DNA of 64,000 bases. Source: Bryobacterales bacterium. GTDB lineage: Bacteria; Acidobacteriota; Terriglobia; Bryobacterales; Bryobacteraceae. Under the pieces are notes generated by a model, which searched no databases, was not told the DNA's origin, and was given only the letters and a program-made list of their open reading frames with translations. This document shows positions 8,462-17,254 of this stretch, one piece after another. Each line of letters opens with the position of its first letter. Positions within the stretch are counted from its first letter, which is position 1. The stretch covers positions 124,001-188,000 of the forward strand of contig JADKID010000005.1 in the NCBI GenBank assembly GCA_016721425.1, read 5' to 3'. The position numbers and the translations under genes were made by a program.

Positions 8462-9342
8462 TTCCCGAGGAGGAAGCAGGCGAGGGTGGTGAGGCCAAGG
8501 CCGAGGAGGCCGGCGGTGGCGCGGCGCAGCCAGGGGTTATCGATGACGAGGGTATCGTAATCCGGCAGGGGCGCGGCCAGGACGGCGCGCTCGTGGCCGG
8601 CAAGGCCCACCAGACCGGCCACGCGCTCCAGGCCATCCGGGAGGGCGGAGGCGACAAGGAACCCTGTGGAGGCCAGCACAAGGGCGGCGCAGGCCAGGAG
8701 GGCCAGGGCGCGGCGGCCCTCGCCGGCAGGCTCGCGGATCCAGCGGGGGTTCATGCGGGTGAGGGAGCCGATGACGGCGACTGTGATGAGCCCTTCCAGC
8801 AGGCCGGTGACGGAGAAGACCAGGACGGAGATGCCGAGCACCTGGGCGGGCATGCGGACGCCGGAGAGGGCGAGCTCGCCGAGGCAGAGGGCGGCGGAGA
8901 CGATGACGCTGAGGAAGCCGCCGAAGAAGAGGCCCGCCATGCGGCCGCGCGTGCCGGAGAGGATGCGGTAGGGCCAGTATCCGGCGAGGACACCGGCGAT
9001 GGCCATGTTGAAAACATTGGCTCCGAGGGCGAGCAGGCCGCCGTCCTGAAAGATGAGGGCCTGAATGACGAGGATAGCGGTCATGACGACGGCGGCGGCG
9101 GCGGGGCCGAGCGTGGCGGCGAGGAGGGCGCTGCCGACGAGGTGGCCGCTGGCGCCGATGCCGACGGGGAAATTGATCATCTGGGCGGCAAAGACAAACG
9201 CGCCCATGACGCCCATGAGGGGCACGCGGCCGTCTTCCAGGCCGGACTGCGCCTTGCGCGCGAACGCTGCGGCGGACGGCAGGCTGAGGGCCGCCAGGCT
9301 CGCCCACACTGGCGTGGTGAGAAACCCGTCGGGGATATGCAT
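8434..9342 (-). CDS. cbiM: ECF transporter substrate-capture protein CbiM/NikM fused to a CbiN/PDGLE domain
   Basis: Metal-capture S-component of 302 residues. The mature N-terminus begins MHIPDGFL: the second-position His is one of the ligands that bind Co(II) or Ni(II) in CbiM/NikM. About six to seven membrane helices follow. From about residue 220 a separate C-terminal unit contains ALPDGLERVAGL, the PDGLE signature of CbiN/NikN, then a final membrane helix, so the usually separate N subunit is fused. Only 47 nt separate the start from divergent purU, too little for a cobalamin riboswitch. Cobalt and nickel cannot be told apart from sequence alone. Confidence 0.92.
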   Translation of the reverse strand: MHIPDGFLTTPVWASLAALSLPSAAAFARKAQSGLEDGRVPLMGVMGAFVFAAQMINFPVGIGASGHLVGSALLAATLGPAAAAVVMTAILVIQALIFQDGGLLALGANVFNMAIAGVLAGYWPYRILSGTRGRMAGLFFGGFLSVIVSAALCLGELALSGVRMPAQVLGISVLVFSVTGLLEGLITVAVIGSLTRMNPRWIREPAGEGRRALALLACAALVLASTGFLVASALPDGLERVAGLVGLAGHERAVLAAPLPDYDTLVIDNPWLRRATAGLLGLGLTTLACFLLGKWISRWRSA

Positions 9343-9389
9343 ACGACGCTTTCACGGTATCAGAATCGCGCTGCGATACGATAGTGCCG

Positions 9390-10253
9390 ATGCCTCACCG
9401 CCAGACCGCCATATTGCTGATCAACTGTCCGGACGCGAAGGGGCTGGTAGCGGCGGTGTCGGGGTTTCTGTACCGGCATGGCGCCAACATCCTTTCGACG
9501 GATGAGCACCGGGACGACACATCGGGGCAGTTTTTCATGCGAATCTCCTGGGATCTGGAGGAGTTTGCGCTGGACCAGGAGGCGTTCCGGCGGGCGTTTG
9601 ACGGCGAGGTGGCGCGGCGATTCGCGATGTACTGGCGGGTGGAGTATTCGGGGCGGCCGCTGCGGGTGGCGGTGTTTGTGTCGCGGTATCTGCACTGTTT
9701 CGCGGATCTGCTGCACCGGCTGCGGGCGGGCGAGCTGCAGGCCGAGGTACCGCTGATCATTTCGAATCATGAAGAGGCGCGGAAGCACGCGGAGTTTTAC
9801 GGGATTCCGTTTCACCACCTGCCGGTGACGGCGGGCGGAAAGGCGGAGGCGGAGGCGCGGCAGATGGCGCTGCTGGAGGAGAATGGGATCGACCTGGTGG
9901 TGCTGGCGCGGTATATGCAGGTGTTGTCGCCGGAGTTTGTGGCGCGGTTTCCGGGGCGCGTGATCAACGTACACCACTCGTTTCTGCCGGCGTTCAGCGG
10001 GGCGAGGCCGTATCATGCGGCGTTTGAACGCGGGGTGAAGCTGATTGGGGCGACGGCGCACTATGTAACGGAGATCCTGGACGACGGGCCGATCATCGAA
10101 CAGGAAGTGATCCGGGTATCGCACCGGGATCAGCTGGACGATCTGGTGGAGAAGGGGCGGGACGCGGAGCGGATGGTTTTATCGCGGGCGGTGCGGTGGC
10201 ACCTGGAGCACCGTGTGCTGTTATACGGCAACAAGACAGTTGTATTTGTTTAA
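9390..10253 (+). CDS. purU: formyltetrahydrofolate deformylase
   Basis: Hydrolyses 10-formyl-THF to THF and formate, balancing one-carbon units. The 287 residues form an N-terminal ACT domain (LINCPDAKGLVAAVSGFLY, to about residue 85), as in PurU, and a C-terminal formyltransferase-fold domain. The catalytic triad is visible: Asn and His in INVHHSFLPAF and Asp in EILDDGPIIEQ. The ACT domain separates it from PurN. ATG at 9390 is preferred; an in-frame GTG lies six bases earlier. No strong ribosome binding site is seen. acpS begins 17 nt after its stop on the same strand, suggesting co-transcription. Confidence 0.95.
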   Translation: MPHRQTAILLINCPDAKGLVAAVSGFLYRHGANILSTDEHRDDTSGQFFMRISWDLEEFALDQEAFRRAFDGEVARRFAMYWRVEYSGRPLRVAVFVSRYLHCFADLLHRLRAGELQAEVPLIISNHEEARKHAEFYGIPFHHLPVTAGGKAEAEARQMALLEENGIDLVVLARYMQVLSPEFVARFPGRVINVHHSFLPAFSGARPYHAAFERGVKLIGATAHYVTEILDDGPIIEQEVIRVSHRDQLDDLVEKGRDAERMVLSRAVRWHLEHRVLLYGNKTVVFV

Positions 10254-10270
10254 AACAGAGGAGGGTGGAA

Positions 10271-10651
10271 ATGATTTTGGGGACAGGCATTGATCTGTGC
10301 GAGGTGGACCGCATCAAGAGTGCGATTGAGCGGTATGGGGACAAGTTCGTGCAGCGGATCTACACGCCGAAGGAGATCGCGTACGTGCAGCGGAAAGCGA
10401 ACAAGTACGAGCGGTATGCGGCGCGGTTTGCGGCGAAGGAAGCGGGGATGAAGGCGATCGGGACAGGGTGGCGGGGGGGGATTACGTGGCAGGATTTCGA
10501 GGTGACAAATCTGGCATCGGGGCGGCCGACGATTGCATTTCACGGGGCGGCGGCGCGGTATGCGGAGCGGATGGGCGTGAAGCGGGCGCATCTTTCGTTG
10601 ACGCACACGGCGCAGTATGGGCAGGCGTTTCTGATCCTGGAGGGGGAGTAG
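10271..10651 (+). CDS. acpS: holo-[acyl-carrier-protein] synthase
   Basis: Transfers the 4'-phosphopantetheine arm from CoA to acyl carrier protein. The 126-residue length is typical of AcpS. Conserved motifs are GTGIDLCEVDRI near the N-terminus (magnesium-binding Asp) and RFAAKEAGMKAIG (catalytic Glu/Lys), with the LSLTHTAQYGQAF strand near the C-terminus. The ATG at 10271 is chosen because it follows a strong GAGGAGGG ribosome binding site; the open frame extends upstream but without family similarity. The stop is directly adjacent to that of the convergent phosphatidyltransferase gene, with no bases between them. Confidence 0.96.
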   Translation: MILGTGIDLCEVDRIKSAIERYGDKFVQRIYTPKEIAYVQRKANKYERYAARFAAKEAGMKAIGTGWRGGITWQDFEVTNLASGRPTIAFHGAAARYAERMGVKRAHLSLTHTAQYGQAFLILEGE

Positions 10652-11257
10652 CTATTTAGGGTGATCGGCGAGGTCCATCTTTTTGGTGACGTCCCAGGTG
10701 TGCATCATGCGGTGGATGACGGTGATATTGCCGATGACGGTGATGACCCAGAGGACGGGGGCCATTTTGTCGAAGAGGGCGCCGATGATGAGGAGGACGA
10801 CGCGCTCGGGGCGCTCGAGGAAGCCCACTTTGCAGAGCGGGATGACGTTTTCGGAGCGGGAGCGGGTGTAGCTGATCATGATGGAGACGGTCATCACGAT
10901 GCCGGTAAGGACGACGTAGAAATTGCGGTTGATGTTGGCGTAGTAGACGAGGAGGCCCATGAGGAGGGCGAGATCGGAGTAGCGATCGATGACGGAATCG
11001 AAGAAGGCTCCGAAGCGGGTGACGCGATCGGTTTCGCGGGCGACGCGGCCATCCACCATATCAAAGAGGCCGGCGCCGATGATGACGAGGCCGGCGTAAA
11101 AGAACTTGCCGGAGGCGAGCAGGACGGCGGCGTAGATATTGATGAGCAGGCCGATGAAGGTGAGGACGTTGGGGTGGATGCGGGAGAGGGAGAGTCCGCG
11201 GACGATCCAATAGAGGATTTTGCCGCAGACAACTCCGATAATTTTGGTGAAAGGCAT
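10652..11257 (-). CDS. CDP-alcohol phosphatidyltransferase family protein
   Basis: Membrane enzyme of phospholipid synthesis that transfers a phosphatidyl group from CDP-diacylglycerol to an alcohol. The complete family motif D-x2-D-G-x2-A-R-x8-G-x3-D-x3-D is present, beginning at DMVDGRVAR and ending with the two Asp residues of FDSVIDR. Six hydrophobic segments fit the 201-residue chain. The alcohol may be glycerol-3-phosphate, inositol phosphate or another compound; sequence alone does not decide it. It lies 5 nt after greA on the same strand and is likely co-transcribed with it. Confidence 0.93.
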   Translation of the reverse strand: MPFTKIIGVVCGKILYWIVRGLSLSRIHPNVLTFIGLLINIYAAVLLASGKFFYAGLVIIGAGLFDMVDGRVARETDRVTRFGAFFDSVIDRYSDLALLMGLLVYYANINRNFYVVLTGIVMTVSIMISYTRSRSENVIPLCKVGFLERPERVVLLIIGALFDKMAPVLWVITVIGNITVIHRMMHTWDVTKKMDLADHPK

Positions 11258-11262
11258 TACAG

Positions 11263-11739
11263 CTAGACCTGGTCGGCGACGTCGTAGATGGTGGCGAGCT
11301 TGAGGATCTCCATATTGCGGACGCCACCGGGGCTGGGGATGGAGACTTCGTCGCCGACCTTTTTGCCGAGGAGTCCGCGGCCGATGGGGGAACTGGTGGA
11401 GATGAGGCCCTTGGGGACATCGGCCTCTTCGCTGGTGACGATTTTGTAGGTGACCTCGATGTCCTTTTGCACGTCGAGGACGACGACGGTGGAGCCGAGG
11501 CCGACCTTATCGTGGGGGATTTTGGACATATCGATCATGGAGAAATCCATGAGCCGCTTCTTGAGTTGGGAGAGGCGGGCGTCGACGTAGCGCTGACGCT
11601 CTTTGGCGGCGTGAAACTCAGCGTTTTCACGAAGATCGCCGTGAGCGCGGGCTTTCAGAATCTCCTTGGGAAGTTCATTGCGCAGCTCGTATTCGAGCGC
11701 GGTGACCTCCGCTTGGAGCTTCTTGATGAGATCCTCCAT
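11263..11739 (-). CDS. greA: transcription elongation factor GreA/GreB family
   Basis: Cytoplasmic factor that rescues backtracked RNA polymerase by stimulating transcript cleavage. The 158-residue chain has the N-terminal coiled coil with the acidic tip motif ARAHGDLRENAEFHAAKERQ, matching the GreA tip (D and E at the loop), and a C-terminal FKBP-like domain with ISTSSPIGRGLLGKKVGDEVSIPSPGG. Length and tip sequence favour GreA over GreB. It lies 51 nt after the subtilase gene on the same strand and just upstream of the phosphatidyltransferase. Confidence 0.95.
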   Translation of the reverse strand: MEDLIKKLQAEVTALEYELRNELPKEILKARAHGDLRENAEFHAAKERQRYVDARLSQLKKRLMDFSMIDMSKIPHDKVGLGSTVVVLDVQKDIEVTYKIVTSEEADVPKGLISTSSPIGRGLLGKKVGDEVSIPSPGGVRNMEILKLATIYDVADQV

Positions 11740-11790
11740 GGATGTGGTTGTACTCCCAGACTCCGATTATAGACTAACGGGGCGAGGCGG

Positions 11791-14139
11791 CTAATTGGCG
11801 TTGATGGAATAGATATAGGGGACGTCGCCGATCTGGATGCGGAACTGGTGGGGGCCGGACGGGCCGAGGTGCATGGTGATGCGCCAACTGTTCGGGTAGG
11901 AGCGGCCGGGGGCGCGCAGCACGTTATCGACTGTACCGCCGCCGAGGACTGGTGTGACGATGGGCTCGACGTCGGGCAGGGGCAGGCCGGCGGCGTCGTG
12001 GCTGCGGACGATGAGGGAGATCTGCTCGAAAGCGGAGGCGGTATCCGGATCGCTGAGCAGGGCCATGGTGGCGGGCGCGCCGCCGGTGACGGCGTACCAA
12101 TAGGGGATGCGGGTGGTGACGCCGGTGGCGGTGTCCTGCACATTGACGAAGCCCTGGAAGGCGCCGGCGGCGAGGCCCTCGGCAAGGAAGCTGAGCTTCA
12201 GCGGGGCGGATTCGCCGGGGCCGACGGTGAGGGTCTCGCCCGCGAGGGTCTCGGCGGAGAGGACGGGCTTGGTGTCGTTAGCGGAATCGATGGTGAGGTT
12301 CCAGGTGGCTGGCTCGGCTCCGAGGTTCTTGAGGGTGAACTCCCTGGAGCCATCGAGGGTGCCCTCGCCGGCCCCGAAGGAGAGGGAGACGGGCGCGGCG
12401 GCGATGGTGGAGGAGAGGGCGTTCTTGAGGTTGAGGATGCCGCTGCCGGCGGCCATGACGTTGGCGGTGGAGCCGTTGGTCAGGATCATGGGCGAGGTGC
12501 TGTTGATGAGGAGCGAGCGGTAGTCGTCACTGGCGAGGCCGGGGCGGGCGGCCTTGAGGACGGCGGCGGCGCCGGCGGTGAGGGGGGCGGAGAAGCTGGT
12601 GCCCTGGACGGAGACGTAGCCGGAGGGGTCGCAGAGGGAGCAACTGCCGGCCGGCGCGTAGACGGCGGCGGTATAGAAAGCGGTGCCGGTGGCGACGAGA
12701 TCGGGCTTGATGGCGAGGTCGCCGACGGAGGGGCCCTGGGAAGAGAAGGAGGCGAGGCTGGTGGGGGTGCCACCAGGGAAGCGCAACTGGACGGTGAAGT
12801 CCTCGACGGTGCTGACTAGTTCCTTGAGCTTATTTCCGTTTGTGTTGCCGATGAAGAGACCGGGGATGGTGGGATTATCGGCGACGGTCATGAAGACGAG
12901 GCCCTCGGGGTTGCCATCGGGTGGATTGGGGCTATTGAAGATGATGGCAGCTAGTGCGCCAGCGGCGGCGGCATTGGCGAGCTTGACGGCGAAGGTGCAG
13001 GTACCGCGGCGCATGAGAGCAATCCGATTGGTCATGCTTTCCGGGGGGAAGGCATCGCAGCCGAGGAGGTTGCCGTCGAGGGTCTCGGCGTCCACGACGG
13101 TGCCGGAGATCGGTGCGAGGGTGGTGACGTTATCGGATTCGGCCGCGGGATAGGGTAATCCGACGGAGGGAATGACCGAAGTGGAGGAGCTGGCAACGTT
13201 GGCGCCGACGGCGATTTCCTTCTCGGCGCTGGCGGCGTCATCGACGGTCTGGGCGCCGGGGGTATTGCCGGCGGCGTGGACGACGAGGATACCGGATTCG
13301 ATGGCGCGGCGGGTGCCGCTCTCGTAGATCAGATCGCCGGCCGCGCCGGTGGCGCCAGGGGAGCCGAAGCTGAGGTTGACGATGTCCATGCCATCCTTGA
13401 CAGCCCAATCGAGACCCTGGAGGATGGCGTCGGTGTAGTAGTACTGGTCGACCGAATTGGTGACGCGATAGATGCCCAGCCAGGCGGCAGGAGCGACTCC
13501 GGAGAGGGTTCCGCGGGGGGTATCGAGCTGGACGCCGGCGGCAGCCATGGCGACGCCGGTACCGTGGCCGGTTCTGTCCGTGATGGCGCCGCCATCGAAT
13601 GCGCGGGCGACGATGACTTTGCCGTTGGTGAACTGGAGATTTTCCTCCGGTACGGCCAAGGGGAAGCCGTCCGGGGCGGCCATGCCCTCAGGCGGCCGGA
13701 AGCCGGGATGGTCCGTGTTGAGGCCGCTATCGAGAATGCCGATCTTGATGCCGGCTCCAGCCTTTTCACTTCCGCCGATGGCTTCCCAGGCGGCGGGGAC
13801 CTGATGGTTTTCGAACTGGGCCAGGAGCAAGGGCTTGAAGCGGCGAACGGGCTCGACGCGGCGAACGCCAGGGAGGCTGGCTAGGCCGGTGGCGTCGGGG
13901 GCATCGACGATGAGGGCGTTGGCGACGGTATCGACGCGGGCGCGGACGGTGGCGCGGCGGGTGCGGAGGACGCGCTCGAGGGACTGCTGCTCGGTCTGGA
14001 TCTCACTGCGGCGGCGGGCGCGGTCCTGGTGGACGATGGCGGGGTCGCCGGTGAGCTCCAGGATGTAGCGGCCGGGGACGATGTCCTGGGCGAAGGCGGC
14101 GGTAGCGAGACAGAGAGCGAGCGACCAGCGAAGCATCAT
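11791..14139 (-). CDS. secreted subtilisin-like serine protease (S8) with PA insert and N-terminal inhibitor
   Basis: Exported protease of 782 residues. Signal peptide residues 1-17 (ends AFAQ), an I9-type propeptide to about residue 100, then the S8 catalytic domain with Asp137 (GILDSG), His192 (GHGTG), oxyanion Asn291 (HAAGN) and Ser515 (GTSFSAP). A protease-associated domain is inserted at about residues 335-440, including GTCTFAVKLANAAAAGA. The C-terminal 200 residues are beta-rich and end in a segment rich in Pro and Gly, probably Fn3-like. The start is one of two consecutive ATGs (14139 or 14136). It is followed by greA on the same strand, but a functional link is unlikely. Confidence 0.94.
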   Translation of the reverse strand: MMLRWSLALCLATAAFAQDIVPGRYILELTGDPAIVHQDRARRRSEIQTEQQSLERVLRTRRATVRARVDTVANALIVDAPDATGLASLPGVRRVEPVRRFKPLLLAQFENHQVPAAWEAIGGSEKAGAGIKIGILDSGLNTDHPGFRPPEGMAAPDGFPLAVPEENLQFTNGKVIVARAFDGGAITDRTGHGTGVAMAAAGVQLDTPRGTLSGVAPAAWLGIYRVTNSVDQYYYTDAILQGLDWAVKDGMDIVNLSFGSPGATGAAGDLIYESGTRRAIESGILVVHAAGNTPGAQTVDDAASAEKEIAVGANVASSSTSVIPSVGLPYPAAESDNVTTLAPISGTVVDAETLDGNLLGCDAFPPESMTNRIALMRRGTCTFAVKLANAAAAGALAAIIFNSPNPPDGNPEGLVFMTVADNPTIPGLFIGNTNGNKLKELVSTVEDFTVQLRFPGGTPTSLASFSSQGPSVGDLAIKPDLVATGTAFYTAAVYAPAGSCSLCDPSGYVSVQGTSFSAPLTAGAAAVLKAARPGLASDDYRSLLINSTSPMILTNGSTANVMAAGSGILNLKNALSSTIAAAPVSLSFGAGEGTLDGSREFTLKNLGAEPATWNLTIDSANDTKPVLSAETLAGETLTVGPGESAPLKLSFLAEGLAAGAFQGFVNVQDTATGVTTRIPYWYAVTGGAPATMALLSDPDTASAFEQISLIVRSHDAAGLPLPDVEPIVTPVLGGGTVDNVLRAPGRSYPNSWRITMHLGPSGPHQFRIQIGDVPYIYSINAN

Positions 14140-14156
14140 TGATCTAGATCCTGACT

Positions 14157-14579
14157 TCAGTGTATCCGTTCCGCGTCTACCGGGTAGACGAGCGCACCCT
14201 GGTCCAAGGTTGCCAGTTTCAAGCCGGCCTGCACGGCGAAGGCGGCGAGGTAGGCGTCAGTCCAGGAGGCGGCACCCACTTGTCTGACCCGGGTCCAGGA
14301 GCGAAGGAGCACTGACACGCCCTCGGGCTCGGGCAAGAAGCCCACCCTGGGATCGTCCGCCAGTGCGTCCACGGCAGCCCACGCTTGGGGCGAGGTGAGT
14401 TGCCGGCCGCGCATGACGGTGGCATTGGTCAGCAGACGCAGCAGAGCGAGGTGGGTGAGCCGGCAGAGGTAGATAGTCTGGAAACCCTGCGTCTCAAACC
14501 AAGGTCGCACGATGGAGTGATGCGCGTGGGCACTGTCAATGGCGGCGAGCAGGACGTTGACGTCAGCCAAGCACGGCAT
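14157..14579 (-). CDS. vapC: PIN-domain ribonuclease toxin, VapC family
   Basis: Predicted toxin: PIN-fold endoribonuclease of 140 residues. The first catalytic Asp is in CLADVNVLLAAID, and later acidic residues occur in SWTDAYLAAFA and LATLDQG; this spacing fits VapC proteins in the group that carry TDAYLAA. The ATG at 14579 is preferred over the TTG at 14585. It overlaps the end of the upstream antitoxin gene by 17 nt, so translation is coupled, as is usual for vapBC modules. The RNA target cannot be predicted. Confidence 0.9.
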   Translation of the reverse strand: MPCLADVNVLLAAIDSAHAHHSIVRPWFETQGFQTIYLCRLTHLALLRLLTNATVMRGRQLTSPQAWAAVDALADDPRVGFLPEPEGVSVLLRSWTRVRQVGAASWTDAYLAAFAVQAGLKLATLDQGALVYPVDAERIH

Positions 14580-14814
14580 CGTCAATTTCCTGTGGGCTCA
14601 GCGTGTATTGGTGGCGGCCGTCGGCGGCGAGAATGGGCGCCCGGACCATGAGGCCTTCGGCCTGCTTGACCTGGGCGCTGATCCAGAGCTGAATGGCTTC
14701 CTCGACGGCCTGCTGCTTGGTGATTCGTTTCTTTGCGACCTCGATGTCGAAGGACTGGCAGAGGCGGACGCTCACGCGGGCGTTCAGCGGGGCTCTTTCG
14801 ATGGCAACCTTCAT
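14563..14814 (-). CDS. vapB: VapB-type antitoxin, ribbon-helix-helix-like
   Basis: Small 83-residue protein directly upstream of and overlapping the PIN toxin gene. The N-terminal half (RVSVRLCQSFDIEVAKKRI, then TKQQAVEEAIQLWI) has the strand-helix-helix pattern of a ribbon-helix-helix DNA-binding domain; the C-terminal part would bind the toxin. An AGGA ribosome binding site lies about 8 nt before the ATG. A 7-bp inverted repeat lies just 10 nt upstream of the start, as expected for an autoregulatory operator. The family assignment rests on context and pattern, not on a strong motif. Confidence 0.78.
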   Translation of the reverse strand: MKVAIERAPLNARVSVRLCQSFDIEVAKKRITKQQAVEEAIQLWISAQVKQAEGLMVRAPILAADGRHQYTLSPQEIDDAVLG

Positions 14815-14823
14815 ACTTTTATC

Positions 14824-14843
14824 CTAGCAAGCTATTTTGCTAG
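14824..14843. promoter_or_regulatory. inverted repeat, putative vapBC autoregulatory operator
   Basis: Perfect 7-bp arms CTAGCAA (14824-14830) and TTGCTAG (14837-14843) separated by 6 nt. The repeat ends 10 nt upstream of the vapB start codon, overlapping the likely promoter and leader. Toxin-antitoxin complexes of the ribbon-helix-helix class usually bind such sites to repress their own operon. There is no T-run, so this is not a terminator. Confidence 0.5.
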
Positions 14844-14911
14844 CAGGGATGATGCATCTTCGGAGTGAGCGGGTTGGGGCCCGGTCCGGGCGAGGAACGC
14901 TATAGCCTGAG

Positions 14912-15768
14912 TTAGCGCGGGGTGTGTCGGAAGGGGAAGGAGTCCGTCCAGGCGGCCTGGCCGACAGTGAGGAGATAGGTCTTCATCAGCGTCAGATCGA
15001 AATTCGGCACGAGGCTAAGGTTGACTTGGATGGTGCTGGAATCGATCACCTGGATCGCGTCCTGGGGCGCCACGATGTCTTCGAAGACGACTTCGGTGCG
15101 AACGCCGGTTAAGAAGCGGCCCTTGACTTCGACGATGACGGCGCCGTCGCCGTTGTTGAATTCCCGCCAGGAGTCGATGCCGGGCACCATATAGGTGGTG
15201 TCGTCAGCATTGCGGTAGAAGCCCTTGGTGCCAAAGTCCGTGTTGGACATGGACTGGTTGCCGTTGGGGTCGGTGACGACAATCCAGTAGGTGGTAAGGC
15301 CCTGTTGCCAGAAATCACCGAGAGTGCTGATGCCGGGGAGGACGAGGGAGAAGCCCGGGGAGAGATCTTCGGTGACGCGGAGAGCCTCGAGGCCCCATTC
15401 CTGCTTGAAGTCGGGCTGAGCGATGAAAGCCTGGATTGTGGTGCCGACCGGGATGGTCTGGGTCGTGACGAAATAGGACTCGCGGGCGCTGTCGAAGAGA
15501 TTGATCTGAATGACGCCGGGGGCTTGGGCCTGCTGCGCCTGCTGGTCGGTGGCGGCACCGCGAGTGATTGACTTGCCGGCGCGGATGCCGGGGCCGTTGC
15601 GGACAAGTTGGGAGCGAACGAGGGCGCGGGCCTCGTCGGTGATGGGGATGTGGGTGAGGAAGCGCGCAGTTTCGGCGCGAGAGCGATCGCGCGACCGGCG
15701 CGGTCGGCGAGTGCGATGGGCGCGGCGAGCGCGGCCGCTAGTGCGAGAGAAGATAACTGCCTGATCAT
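14912..15768 (-). CDS. exported protein of unknown function, frameshifted near the N-terminus
   Basis: Translation should start at the ATG at 15768, which follows a near-perfect TAGGAGG ribosome binding site and encodes a signal peptide (MIRQLSSLALAAALAAPIAL). That frame soon turns into Ser/Pro-rich nonsense, while the protein-like frame that runs on to the stop at 14912 is offset by one base and enters at about 15690 (ETARFLTHIPITDEARALV). One missing base between about 15705 and 15680 explains this. The mature protein, about 260 residues, is beta-rich with a VVTDPNGNQSMSN strand and no known motif. It may be a pseudogene or a sequencing error. No slippery heptamer is evident. Confidence 0.7.
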
Positions 15769-15904
15769 GGCTGCCTCCTAGGGGATACGACAAAGTCCCT
15801 GAACACCCAGTATGACGGAGCGGAGGGGCAACAGGTTGCATGTGGTGAGGGGGGGACGCGGTGGGAGGGCGAAAGAATTGGGAATTGAGTAGACCGTCCC
15901 CGAA

Positions 15905-17194
15905 TTAAGCGGGGAGTTCGATGGTGGTGCGGGTGCCTTCTCCGAGTTGGGAGGTGACGGAGAGGCGGTAGTTGGCTCCGAAGAGGACTAGGAGGCGCTC
16001 GTTGACGTTGGAGACTCCGATGCCGGGTTGCTCGAGGATGGATTCGAGCCGGGTGTCGTCGATGCCGATGCCGTCGTCGGCGACGGAGAGGAGGAGGCGG
16101 AGGCCCTCGGGGCGGCGTTCGTAGCGGCTTTCGAGGCGGACGGTGCCGCCTTCGAGCTTGGGGGAGAGGCCGTGCTTGATGCTGTTTTCGATGAGGGGCT
16201 GGAGGAGCATGGCGGGGATCTGGCAATCGAGGGTGGATTCTTCGATTTCCTGAACGAACTTGAGCTTGTCGCCGAAGCGGGTCATCTCGATGTTGAGGTA
16301 GTCGTTGATGAAGGAGAGCTCTTCGCGGAGAGGGGTAAAGTTCTCGGTGTTGCGGAGGAGGCGGCGGAGGATGGAGGAGAGCTGGTAGACGACTTTGCGA
16401 GCTTTGTCGGGGTTGGTACGGATGAGGGAGCCGACTGTGTTGAGGGTGTTGAAGAGGAAGTGGGGGTTGATCTGGGCGCTGAGGGCGTGGAGCTTGGCTT
16501 CGACGAGGAGGCGCTCCTTGTTTTCGAGGAGGCGTTCGTTGCGGGCGCTGCCCCAGATGCGGACGGGGATGGAGACGGTGAAGATGGCGGCGACGAAGAC
16601 GGCGGCATCGGCCCAGCCGGAGCGGGGGGTGTAGAGGGTAAAGAGGAGGCCGGGGCCGAAGAGGGAGAGGAGGGTGTAGCGCATCAACTCGGCGAGGAGG
16701 ATGGTGAGGAGGCCGGCCATCTGGTAGAGGCTGCGGCGGCGGTGGGCGGGGTAGCGAATGAGGCGGTAGAGGCTGAGATCGAAGAAGGGGGAGAAGCGCC
16801 AGACCTCATCGGGATCGTTGGCGAGGTCGCGGACGAGGCCGCCGAGGACGCCGATGGCGGCGTAGAGGGGCATGGAGAGGTACTCGCCGGCGAGCATGGC
16901 GGGGATGGAGCAGAGGACGCCGGTGATGAGGCCGGAGACGTAGCCTCCGATGATGCCGGCGAGAAGGCTGCCCTCCAGGCACATATCGGCGGCGGCGTAG
17001 CTTTGGGTGAAGATGCGAACGCTGGAGCCGGCGGCGCAGAAGGCGGAGATGCCGCCGCTGAGCTGGAGGCGCTCGGCTAAGTTGCGTTCTTCGCGGAGGA
17101 GGAGATTGAGGAAGCGGGACGAGCGGGCGAGGATACTGGCGATGGAGGCCGCGGCGGCCAACTTGATCAAGAGGGTGATGAGCTGCTTTTCCAT
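15905..17194 (-). CDS. LytS/YehU-type sensor histidine kinase
   Basis: Membrane histidine kinase of 429 residues. The N-terminal half has about five to six membrane helices with features of the 5TMR-LYT sensor domain (GGYVSGLITGVLCSIPAMLAG). The cytoplasmic part begins with the His_kinase signature SAQINPHFLFNTLNTVGSLI, whose His is the phosphorylation site, and ends with an HATPase domain (LLQPLIENSIKHGL N-box, VADDGIGID G1 box). Proteins of this class pair with LytTR response regulators, but no such gene lies beside it, so it is an orphan here. It is divergent from ribA. Confidence 0.92.
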   Translation of the reverse strand: MEKQLITLLIKLAAAASIASILARSSRFLNLLLREERNLAERLQLSGGISAFCAAGSSVRIFTQSYAAADMCLEGSLLAGIIGGYVSGLITGVLCSIPAMLAGEYLSMPLYAAIGVLGGLVRDLANDPDEVWRFSPFFDLSLYRLIRYPAHRRRSLYQMAGLLTILLAELMRYTLLSLFGPGLLFTLYTPRSGWADAAVFVAAIFTVSIPVRIWGSARNERLLENKERLLVEAKLHALSAQINPHFLFNTLNTVGSLIRTNPDKARKVVYQLSSILRRLLRNTENFTPLREELSFINDYLNIEMTRFGDKLKFVQEIEESTLDCQIPAMLLQPLIENSIKHGLSPKLEGGTVRLESRYERRPEGLRLLLSVADDGIGIDDTRLESILEQPGIGVSNVNERLLVLFGANYRLSVTSQLGEGTRTTIELPA

Positions 17195-17254
17195 CCGCCT
17201 ACGGACCTATCCTATCTCGTCCATACTAAAATAGAGACAGAACCTCCCGTTTCC

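Noticed and set aside
9343..9389. Possible cobalamin riboswitch before cbiM
   Set aside because: Only 47 nt separate cbiM from divergent purU, far too little for the roughly 200-nt element, and no B12 box is seen.
15680..15705. Programmed -1 frameshift in the exported protein gene
   Set aside because: No X-XXY-YYZ slippery heptamer and no clear downstream stem; a single missing base is the simpler explanation.
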